Positions 19,237 through 27,804 of a stretch of 47,214 nt of DNA are shown piece by piece. The DNA is from Oscillatoriales cyanobacterium Centralia_MAG_596. GTDB taxonomy: Bacteria; Cyanobacteriota; Cyanobacteriia; Leptolyngbyales; Leptolyngbyaceae. Made by a program: the position numbers and the translations under genes. Below the pieces are notes generated by a model. The model made no database searches, was not told the DNA's origin, and was given only the letters and a program-made list of their open reading frames with translations. Where the stretch lies: NCBI GenBank assembly GCA_021323955.1, contig JAJPKC010000462.1:1-47214 (forward strand). Direction: 5' to 3'. Within the stretch, counting starts at the first letter, position 1. Each line of letters starts with the position of its first letter.

Positions 19237-19292
19237 AAGGCTCAAGGATGAGGGCTAAAACGCTTAGCCTTTATTCCTCATCCTTGAGCCTT
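19237..19292. terminator. Nested inverted repeat, putative bidirectional terminator between convergent genes
   Basis: Perfect 17-bp arms AAGGCTCAAGGATGAGG/CCTCATCCTTGAGCCTT with inner GCTAA-aacgc-TTAGC hairpin. Confidence 0.75.
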
Positions 19293-19297
19293 CTAGC

Positions 19298-20911
19298 CTA
19301 TCCCCTGCCTGCTGCCATGAGCGCTTTCAGCTCCGATTCACCAGCACGGCGCAGTTGCTGGGTCAGGCGTAGCGACAGCAGACTGAGAATGCCAAGATGC
19401 CCCAGGAAAGCAGTCAATACGGCGGTTGTCGAGAGGCCCGATTGCAAAGCGGCAAACGCACCAATCGAAAACAGCCACGCTAACGGTGCTTTGTCCGGGT
19501 AGAGCTGTAGAATGCAGAGCACCACCGGTGGCAGAATGATCACGATCGCCAGCAGCCCAACAGCCCAGGCCACCCGTCTGGGCGACTTCATAAACATCAT
19601 GAGTTGGGCAATCACGGCGCAGATGAGTATAAACGTGCTGCCAAGGGCGATCGTGGCCAGTCCGCTAATTGAATCGCCAGCCTCGCCCCACCCCAGGATC
19701 CAGGGCGTAACCACGACCATCGCAATCAGCAGGTTCAGCGCGATCGCTACTAGCGCTGGGCTTTTCTCACCCCAAAGCAAGTCCGGCATCATGGATCGAC
19801 GCCAAAACGGCTGCGTTCGAGTCACACGTTCCCGGCGGTACCGTGCCCAATCGAGGAGCATTTGGCGCTGTGGGGTAATCGTCGCAATCAGCACGATAAA
19901 CCACAGGAGATTGCAAAAGCCCAGTACAATTAGCTCATTAAACGGTCGGTAGTATTCCGGGATATCCCGAACGAAGAATCCGATCAGCCACACTTCAAAG
20001 CAAAGCGTCATTTGGTAGCTCTGGCGCTTGTTTAATAAGGTGACGTTTGGATTACGAAAGCGGCGATTGACCGCCTGCCAGATCCAGTAAGAGCCTGTGC
20101 CCAGGGTCAACAAGGCAAATGCCACGGCGAAGCCAAGATTAGTCCCAATCCACAGATGAAACCATTCTCCCAACCCGAGATAGCGCTGCTCAGAACTGTG
20201 GTTGAAGCTGCTGTAGGTCTGCCAAAGCTGAAAAAAGATTGAGTAGCCAAACCAGATGACAACAGCTCCAATCCATCCTTGAACGCCACCTAGAAAGGCA
20301 TACAGTAATGCGCTGCTGTAAAAGAAAGTGCAGACAGCGGCGGTCACCAGATAAATGCTAAACACTTCAGCGATCGATACCTGTGCCCCGATCGCGGCCA
20401 ACAGATGCAGTGGCACTGTTAAGGCTGCGGCCAGGTAGGGAATTGCTGGCACTCCCAGCACTTTGCCTAAAAGAATGTTGTGGCTGGTTTGCGGACTGAG
20501 ACGAATAAAATTCAGCGTTCCGCGTCGTTCTTCCTTGCCGAGATCGCTAATGAGCATGTACACGCCTGCAATCAGCAACACAAACGGCAGCGTCCAGCTT
20601 AATGCCTGGAATATATCAAACCACCAGTGCTGCCAGTCTAGAAGTGGATGCCCCAGTGCATCGTACAGGCATTCGAAGTAGCCATAGCTCCCCTTCCCTG
20701 TACAGTAAGCGCTATGGCTGGGATACAGGTATGGCTTATCGGTTGATCGCGGCGGTGGAATCAGGTTCCAAAAATACATCAGCACCAAGAGCTGTGCTGT
20801 CAGCGTGGCAGTGATTGTCAGAATTAGGTTGCGCCGTTTGAGGCGGCCTTTTAATTCACGAAAGATTTGCGGATTCCAGTCGCTAAATCGTTCGAGCCAG
20901 TTGAGCGTCAT
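19298..20911 (-). CDS. ABC-type exporter permease
   Basis: 537 aa, multiple hydrophobic segments, LGKEERRGTLNFIRLSPQTSHNILLGKVLGVPAIPYL motif typical of ABC-2 permeases; next to an ATPase gene. Confidence 0.85.
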   Translation of the reverse strand: MTLNWLERFSDWNPQIFRELKGRLKRRNLILTITATLTAQLLVLMYFWNLIPPPRSTDKPYLYPSHSAYCTGKGSYGYFECLYDALGHPLLDWQHWWFDIFQALSWTLPFVLLIAGVYMLISDLGKEERRGTLNFIRLSPQTSHNILLGKVLGVPAIPYLAAALTVPLHLLAAIGAQVSIAEVFSIYLVTAAVCTFFYSSALLYAFLGGVQGWIGAVVIWFGYSIFFQLWQTYSSFNHSSEQRYLGLGEWFHLWIGTNLGFAVAFALLTLGTGSYWIWQAVNRRFRNPNVTLLNKRQSYQMTLCFEVWLIGFFVRDIPEYYRPFNELIVLGFCNLLWFIVLIATITPQRQMLLDWARYRRERVTRTQPFWRRSMMPDLLWGEKSPALVAIALNLLIAMVVVTPWILGWGEAGDSISGLATIALGSTFILICAVIAQLMMFMKSPRRVAWAVGLLAIVIILPPVVLCILQLYPDKAPLAWLFSIGAFAALQSGLSTTAVLTAFLGHLGILSLLSLRLTQQLRRAGESELKALMAAGRG

Positions 20912-21061
20912 AGCGGTTAGTACTCCAGGCTAGAAGGCAGTGAGAATGGGTGAGCTTGAACACAGACGATGACTGAAGCAATAGTGGGCAAGGTTTAAAT
21001 TCAAAAATGGTGCGGTGAAATTGTTCGCAGCGTGCCCAAAGAAAGTCTGGACAATGAACAA

Positions 21062-22009
21062 CTACGATGTTTGCTGATGTCCCATTTTGAGAAAGATGGT
21101 TTCCAGGTCTTCTTGCGTGCGGTGAAATTCGGTCAATGGAATCCCAGCGGCAATGAGCGATCGCAGTAGTGCTGCCGACTCCTGCACCCCACCCGAAAAA
21201 TGGACGCGAATACTCCGTTCTGGTAAAACCTCTAGCCCTTCTACCTGCGGGCAGTGATTCAATTCCGAACGCAGCGCATCCAGCTCGCCCAGGGTAGAAA
21301 TCACAATCTGCTGACGGCTTAAGCGCTGGTAAAGGTTTTGTAGGGAGGCGCTTTCTACCAGATAGCCCAGCTCCATAATGCCAACCGAGGTACAGAGTTC
21401 TTCTAAATCACTCAACACGTGAGACGAAATGAGAATCGTCATCCCCAGGTCTTGCAGCACTTTGATGATTTCGCGAAACTGGACGCGGGCGATCGGATCC
21501 AGACCGGACACAGGTTCATCCAGCAAGAGCAGCAGCGGGTCGTGAATAATGGTGCGTGCCAGACTGAGACGCTGCTTCATCCCCCGCGAGAGTGTTGCAA
21601 TTAAGCTGGTGCGTTTGTGGGTGAGTTGCACCAACTCCAACACATCTTTCAACCGACGGCTGCGATGGGGGTCCTTCAGTTGGTACAGCCGCGCGAAATA
21701 ATCGAGGTAGTCCCAAACGGTCAGGTCATCGTACAGCGGAAAGTCATCGGGCAGGTAGCCAAGCTGTCGCTTGAGGTGGGCATTGTCGCGATCGCGCTGT
21801 AGCGGCTCACCATTCAGATGAATTTCGCCGATCGTGGGCTCTTCTGCTGTCGCCAGCATACGAATCAGCGTTGTTTTACCGGCACCATTCGGGCCAATTA
21901 ACCCATATACCTCACCGACCTGTACCTGTAAGTCAACATCGTTGACAGCAATCTGGCGTTCAAACTGCTTGGTCAATCCACGGGTGGAGATAGCAAGTGC
22001 TTGTGGCAT
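21062..22009 (-). CDS. ABC transporter ATP-binding protein
   Basis: Walker A GPNGAGKTTLIRML, signature LSRGMKQRLSLARTIIHDP, Walker B LLLLLDEPVSGLDP. Confidence 0.95.
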   Translation of the reverse strand: MPQALAISTRGLTKQFERQIAVNDVDLQVQVGEVYGLIGPNGAGKTTLIRMLATAEEPTIGEIHLNGEPLQRDRDNAHLKRQLGYLPDDFPLYDDLTVWDYLDYFARLYQLKDPHRSRRLKDVLELVQLTHKRTSLIATLSRGMKQRLSLARTIIHDPLLLLLDEPVSGLDPIARVQFREIIKVLQDLGMTILISSHVLSDLEELCTSVGIMELGYLVESASLQNLYQRLSRQQIVISTLGELDALRSELNHCPQVEGLEVLPERSIRVHFSGGVQESAALLRSLIAAGIPLTEFHRTQEDLETIFLKMGHQQTS

Positions 22010-22379
22010 AGAAAGGGATGAATGAAGGGTAGGGAGGCGATTTGAGCAATGCGTTGTGGGTGGTAGACCGCAACCCGTGAAAGGGCAATGGATTTACCGT
22101 GACATGCACCAGCGATCCGAAATCCGTGGGTAGAGTCCGCTGTTGTCGGGGCGAACGGCCGTTCGGCTGCATATAAGCGGTTGACGATCGCCATCCGTGA
22201 CGGGTGGCTGCTTTGGATGAAATGCTGGGCAGCGCATTAACCACGGCAACCGAGCCACCAGGGAGGCTGGCCAGCGCTTGAGTGCTAAATGCCAGATCCT
22301 CAGAAAGTTACCCGCTAGCCTAGCCCCTCTCTACACGAATTGGCAGGAGGATTTCGGAAATTGAAACCAAAAGTCAAAT

Positions 22380-23573
22380 TTAACTTTTCGATGCCTTTTG
22401 CAGGCGATCGCTTAAAACGATGCACCCACCCGCACCCAGCAAGACCGTCGCCGCCAGCAGTCCAGCAGTAGTCGTTATCAGGGCGCTAAGCGGACTGGCT
22501 ACCAGCCCAAACAGACTCGATGCGAGTGCTGTCCCCGCAAAATAAAGCCCTGTTCCCAATCCAGCTTGAGCGTTGGGGACTAAAGATAGGGCAAGCGGCA
22601 CTGTTCCATTAACCACCAGACTAAAGGCTGCGCCAAGAATCAGCGTGATCGCGATCGCGGCACCCGGCAGCCCCACCATCAGGCACAGCAGACCGGCCAT
22701 GGCACCGAGGCCCCCAATCATACTGCGACGGTTGCCAAAGCGCACGGCCAGTTGTCCAGCTGGTACAACCGTCAACACATGGGCAATCGCAAACATGCTG
22801 GCTAGCAGGTCAGCATTGAACGCTGGGGCAAATGAACTCAATGCCCGCCGCATCAGAATGGTGCCAAGTCCAATGCCCATGCCGGTGCCTAAAATTAATC
22901 CCAATATTGGCAGGTTGGGTCGTTGAGACGCACCAGAGACAATCTGGTCTGGCAGCTGCAGTCTGGGGTTGAGGTAACGCAGCAGTGCGGTCGCGCCTAA
23001 GAGGGCAAATGATCCGATGGCAAACGCGATCGCGGGGCCTAAATTCAGCACAAATTGGCTGGCAAAACTGCCAATAGCGCCTACCAATGCTCCAGTTAAC
23101 GTCAACAGGCTTGCAGCTTGAGGCAATTGACTGGCAATCGTATAGTTCCCTAGCATTGCCAGAGTTGGGCTGCGAAAAAGACTCATCGCGATCGCCCAGC
23201 CCACAATGACCACCGGCACGATCCAGCGCGACAGTGCGGTTGTGCCGCCAAACGTGACTGTGGCAGGAATGCCAATAAACAGCCCCGATGCCAATACGGT
23301 TCCCAGCGCAATGAGGGGAAACTGCTGACTCATCCATTGCCGCATGCGATCGGACACGCTCCCCATCAAAGGCTCCAGTATGACCGCCAGCAGACCCTCA
23401 ATGACGAGCAAGCCAACAGCTACTCCGGCTGGGATCCCGCACTGATTCAAAAGCTTCGGTAGATAAAGGTTGTAAATTAGCCAGGTTAAGGCGATCGCGC
23501 CTTGCACCACGGCCAACCCAATCACCTGTGGCCATAAAATAGTTGGCTGAGACCAATGTGGTTCTATCTTCAC
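22380..23573 (-). CDS. MFS-type transporter
   Basis: 397 aa with about 12 hydrophobic segments; GSVSDRMRQW loop after TM2. Confidence 0.8.
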   Translation of the reverse strand: MKIEPHWSQPTILWPQVIGLAVVQGAIALTWLIYNLYLPKLLNQCGIPAGVAVGLLVIEGLLAVILEPLMGSVSDRMRQWMSQQFPLIALGTVLASGLFIGIPATVTFGGTTALSRWIVPVVIVGWAIAMSLFRSPTLAMLGNYTIASQLPQAASLLTLTGALVGAIGSFASQFVLNLGPAIAFAIGSFALLGATALLRYLNPRLQLPDQIVSGASQRPNLPILGLILGTGMGIGLGTILMRRALSSFAPAFNADLLASMFAIAHVLTVVPAGQLAVRFGNRRSMIGGLGAMAGLLCLMVGLPGAAIAITLILGAAFSLVVNGTVPLALSLVPNAQAGLGTGLYFAGTALASSLFGLVASPLSALITTTAGLLAATVLLGAGGCIVLSDRLQKASKS

Positions 23574-23715
23574 GCGATTTCTATTGAGTGATCAGTCAAC
23601 AAGCCTGGCCGGAGTGGGTAAACCGTTTGCCATCGCGATCGCAAGCCCTATGACCAACTCCTTAGCGACCCAACTGTTAACGTTAAACTTCGCTGGTTAT
23701 CGGGCAATCTAACCT

Positions 23716-25983
23716 GTGACCGTTGCGATCGACCACGGTGACCGATCGACTCAATCATTAACCATCATGCAGAAAAAATGCCAAATCAGCAGATGGACAG
23801 TGCTAAAGCACAAAATTCTTAAAGCAAGAAGAGTCCTCTTCACAGCGTCAGGCGTCGCGGGATGCGTAATTGGTCTTCGCCTTGTCGGCTTTTGGCAACC
23901 CTCAGAATTGAACGCCTTTGATGCACTCTTCAGCCTGCGTCCATTAGAGCCTAAAGATGAACGGGTCGTTATCGTCAGCATTGACGAAGCGGATCTCCGC
24001 CGTGTGGGTCGCTGGCCAATTCCTGACCGGGTGATGGTGCAGCTACTAAACAAGCTCCAGTCCTATCAGCCGCGCGTGATGGGTTTAGATATTTATCGGG
24101 ATCTGCCGGTGGATCCTGGTCATGCCGAATTGATTCAAACCTACCGTACATTGCCCAATCTCGTTGGGATTGAGCAGATTAAAGATAAAGCGAACGTCGG
24201 TATTCCTGCACCCGCGATCCTCGCACTCCGTGATCAGGTTGGCTTTAACAACCTTGTTTTTGATGTCGATGGAAAAGTCCGTCGGGGACTTCTTTATTGG
24301 AATGTGGATGGGGTTGCCCATCAGAGCTTTGCCCTCACGCTCGCTCTGGCCTACCTCGCGCGTGAAGGGGTTACGCCACAAGCGGCTACCACCGATCCGC
24401 AGTATCTGCAGCTTGGCCGCGCTGTCTTTCGCCGCTTTGAACCCGATGATGGGGCCTATAGCCATACTGACAATGGGGGCTATCAATTTCTTGCCAATCT
24501 CCGTGGCCCGACGGGGACCTTCGCCACCATATCAATGACAGATGTGCTGGCAGGACGGGTATCGCCCGAAATGCTGCGCGATCGCATTGTAATCATCGGT
24601 TCTACCGCCGTTAGCCTCAAAGACTTTTTCTACACCGCGTACAGCAGTGGTCTTCTGGGTTCAACGCCTCAGCCCGTGGCAGGTGTTGAACTTCAGGCCA
24701 ATTTTGTGAGCCAGATCGTCAACGCCGCCCTCCAGGGGCGAACTGCTATTAAGGTTTGGGAAAAAACCCAGGAATACCTCTGGATATTGATCTGGGCCTG
24801 GATCGGGACTCGGCTCAGTTGGATGCTCAGCTCGCCCCGTAAATCAGCTCTCGCCATTTTCCTGGCCGGTGCTGGCCTCGCAGGAATTTGCTACCTGTTT
24901 TTTTTGGGGGGGTGGTGGATCCCGTTCGTGCCCCCACTGGTGAGTCTGGTTGGCTCGTCGATCGTCATCATTGCCCATATCGCACATTTGCAAGATGAGC
25001 TGAAGCGATCGAAAGAATTTCTCAGCAAGATTATCAATGCAATTCCCGATCCAGTTTTTGTCAAGGACAGGCAGCACCGCTGGATTGTGCTGAACCAGGC
25101 GTATGCCTCCCTGCTGGGGCGTCCCCTGGAGGACCTGCTCGAAAAATCAGACGATGATGTATTCCCGCCGCACGAAGCCGATCGGTTGCGACAGCAAGAT
25201 CAACAGGTTTTTGACACCGAGCAACCCCAGGAGAACGAAAACGATTTCACTAATCAGCAGGGGGTGACTTACTACATTTCGACGAAGCGATCGCTCCATA
25301 AAGATGCGGCTGGCAACCTGTTTCTTGTTGGTGTGATTCGCGACATTACCGAGCGCAAACGCATGGAGGAGGAGTTGAAACGGACTGCCGCGGAGCTGGT
25401 TCGTTCTAACGCCGAACTCGAGCAATCGGCACACCAACTGCGACACCTGGCCAATCACGATGTGCTTACCAGTTTGCCTAACCGCAAGCTATTCTATGAG
25501 CGCCTCAGCCAGTCGATCGAGTGGGCGAATGAAAATGGTCAGCTGGTGGGGCTGATGTTTTTTGACCTGGATGGATTCAAGCTCATCAACGATACACATG
25601 GGCATGATGTTGGCGATTTACTGCTGAAGGCCGTCGCTAAACGTTTGACGGGCTGCTTGCGCGGGAGCGATACCGTTTCCCGATTGGGGGGGGATGAGTT
25701 CACCGTGATCTTGCCGGCTATCCCAAACATCCAGGATGCCGCTCGTGTAGCAGAGAAAATCCTCGCAACGTTAGCCAAACCATTCATGATCGAAGGCCAC
25801 ATGATTTGGGTTACCGCCAGCATTGGCGTTGGGCTGTATCCGCAAGACGGCACGACAGCAGATGTCCTGATTAAAAACTCAGACAGTGCCATGTACTGTG
25901 CGAAGGAGTTGGGCAAGAACCGCTACCAGTTTGCTTCAACCCTGACGATCAAGAATGACCGTCGATCGCACGAGTCTGAATAG
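23716..25983 (+). CDS. CHASE2-PAS-GGDEF diguanylate cyclase
   Basis: CHASE2 (FDALFSLRPLEPKDERVVIVSIDEADLRRVGRWPIPD), TM cluster, PAS (NAIPDPVFVKDRQHRWIVLNQAY), RGSD I-site, SRLGGDEFTVILP. Confidence 0.93.
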   Translation: MTVAIDHGDRSTQSLTIMQKKCQISRWTVLKHKILKARRVLFTASGVAGCVIGLRLVGFWQPSELNAFDALFSLRPLEPKDERVVIVSIDEADLRRVGRWPIPDRVMVQLLNKLQSYQPRVMGLDIYRDLPVDPGHAELIQTYRTLPNLVGIEQIKDKANVGIPAPAILALRDQVGFNNLVFDVDGKVRRGLLYWNVDGVAHQSFALTLALAYLAREGVTPQAATTDPQYLQLGRAVFRRFEPDDGAYSHTDNGGYQFLANLRGPTGTFATISMTDVLAGRVSPEMLRDRIVIIGSTAVSLKDFFYTAYSSGLLGSTPQPVAGVELQANFVSQIVNAALQGRTAIKVWEKTQEYLWILIWAWIGTRLSWMLSSPRKSALAIFLAGAGLAGICYLFFLGGWWIPFVPPLVSLVGSSIVIIAHIAHLQDELKRSKEFLSKIINAIPDPVFVKDRQHRWIVLNQAYASLLGRPLEDLLEKSDDDVFPPHEADRLRQQDQQVFDTEQPQENENDFTNQQGVTYYISTKRSLHKDAAGNLFLVGVIRDITERKRMEEELKRTAAELVRSNAELEQSAHQLRHLANHDVLTSLPNRKLFYERLSQSIEWANENGQLVGLMFFDLDGFKLINDTHGHDVGDLLLKAVAKRLTGCLRGSDTVSRLGGDEFTVILPAIPNIQDAARVAEKILATLAKPFMIEGHMIWVTASIGVGLYPQDGTTADVLIKNSDSAMYCAKELGKNRYQFASTLTIKNDRRSHESE

Positions 25984-26108
25984 GGGCTTTCCATCGACCC
26001 AACTCCAGGGCGTTTTCAAAATTTCACACTCCGTAACCATTGCTACGCAGGCCGCATTGAATTTGACTTACGCTACTAATATCAATGTTTTGTGAAGCGA
26101 CAGAAAAT

Positions 26109-26126
26109 TCCGAAATCTCCGAAATC
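26109..26126. repeat. Perfect 9-bp tandem duplication (TCCGAAATC x2)
   Basis: Read directly from sequence. Confidence 0.85.
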
Positions 26127-26258
26127 CTACGTAGAAAGGGTGTCACGATGTAACTAAACCGCAACTTCATAGAGAGCAGTGATGTTAACCATTTTTACAA
26201 AACGTGAAGTAGATTGGAATCGGCATACTTCCATATCTCAATGAGGGGGCGATAAGGA

Positions 26259-27620
26259 ATGGTGGATGTGACTGAAAAGCAATCCTCACACCGGGTTGTG
26301 ATTATTGGTGGCGGATTTGGGGGGCTGTACGCGGCCAAGGCGCTCAAACGCGCTGCGGCAGATGTAACGTTGATCGACAAGCGAAACTTTCATCTGTTCC
26401 AGCCGCTGCTCTACCAGGTGGCAACGGGAACACTTTCTCCAGCTGATATCTCTTCGCCGCTGCGTGCCATTCTCAGCGGTAACAAAAATACGCAGGTGTT
26501 GATGGATGAGGTCGTCGATCTGGATCCAGAACAGCAGAAAGTCATCCTTAAGGGTAAGGAACTGAGTTACGATACGCTGATTGTGGCGACGGGTGTAAGT
26601 CATCACTACTTTGGCAATGATCAATGGAAGACGACAGCGCCGGGATTAAAGACGGTTGAAGATGCATTGGAAATGCGTCGCCGGATCTTTATGGCGTTTG
26701 AGGCGGCTGAAAAAGAGCCTGATCCAGAAAAGCGGCGTGCCTGGTTAACGTTCGTGGTTGTTGGTGGTGGCCCAACGGGCGTAGAGCTAGCGGGCGCGAT
26801 CGCTGAACTCGCCTTTAATACACTCAAGAGCGATTTTCGTAATATCGACACGACCGAAGCGCAGGTGCTCCTCCTGGAAGGACTGGATCGGGTCTTGCCG
26901 CCCTACGATCCATCCCTTTCGGCGAAGGCAGAAGTCGCACTTACCAGGCTTGGCGTTACGGTTGAAACGAAGGTTCTCGTCACGAACATTCAGGATAATG
27001 TGGTCACCGTCAAGCGGAATGGTCAGGAAGAGTACATTCCTTCTCGAACCGTTCTCTGGGCTGCGGGTGTCAAAGCGTCAGCGATGGGACAAGTATTGGC
27101 TGACCGGGCTGGTGCAACGCTCGATCGAGCAGGCCGGGTGATGGTTGAGCCAGATCTGAGCATTGCGGGGCACTCCAACATCTTCGTGATTGGTGACCTG
27201 GCCAACTTCCCCCACCAGGGCGAAAGACCGCTCCCGGGTGTGGCTCCAGTTGCGATGCAGGAAGGGGAATACGTTGCGGATCTGATTAAACAGCGACTGC
27301 AAGGAAATACCGTGGCACCCTTTGTCTACAGAGATATTGGTAGCCTGGCGGTTATTGGCCAGAATGAGGCTGTGGTTGATCTTGGGTTTGTGAAATTTGA
27401 TGGCCCGCTCGCCTGGTTTGTCTGGATCTTTGCTCACATCTATTACCTGATTGAGTTTGATAACAAGCTGATTGTGCTGTTGCAATGGGGGTGGAACTAC
27501 TTCACCCGCAATCGTGGGGCACGGATCATTACGGGCGACGAAGGGCGGATGCCCATCGATGTGGATAAAAACGGTGGATTTGCCATACCCGTCGATCGCC
27601 GATCGCCCGTTGAAGTGTAG
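26259..27620 (+). CDS. ndh: Type II NADH dehydrogenase (NDH-2), FAD-dependent
   Basis: RVVIIGGGFGGLYAAKALKRAAADVTLIDKRNFHLFQPLLYQVATGTLSP, VVVGGGPTGVELAGAIAEL, VIGDLAN. Confidence 0.93.
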   Translation: MVDVTEKQSSHRVVIIGGGFGGLYAAKALKRAAADVTLIDKRNFHLFQPLLYQVATGTLSPADISSPLRAILSGNKNTQVLMDEVVDLDPEQQKVILKGKELSYDTLIVATGVSHHYFGNDQWKTTAPGLKTVEDALEMRRRIFMAFEAAEKEPDPEKRRAWLTFVVVGGGPTGVELAGAIAELAFNTLKSDFRNIDTTEAQVLLLEGLDRVLPPYDPSLSAKAEVALTRLGVTVETKVLVTNIQDNVVTVKRNGQEEYIPSRTVLWAAGVKASAMGQVLADRAGATLDRAGRVMVEPDLSIAGHSNIFVIGDLANFPHQGERPLPGVAPVAMQEGEYVADLIKQRLQGNTVAPFVYRDIGSLAVIGQNEAVVDLGFVKFDGPLAWFVWIFAHIYYLIEFDNKLIVLLQWGWNYFTRNRGARIITGDEGRMPIDVDKNGGFAIPVDRRSPVEV

Positions 27621-27657
27621 CGCTGGCCCTCTGATTTAGATTTGGTTTGTACAGTAG

Positions 27658-27705
27658 TGCGCCATTGGAGCAGCGTTTGCTGATTTCCCAGTGGCGCATT
27701 TTATT
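27658..27705 (+). terminator. Rho-independent terminator after ndh
   Basis: TGCGCCATTGG...CCAGTGGCGCA arms (one wobble) then TTTTATTT. Confidence 0.75.
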
Positions 27706-27804
27706 TAGCCAGCGTTGGGCGTCGCGTTTAATCACCCAGGCGACGCGGGACAAGTGCTATATGCGTCGCGAACGATCACTGCAACCAAAACATCCTCTAA
27801 ACAC

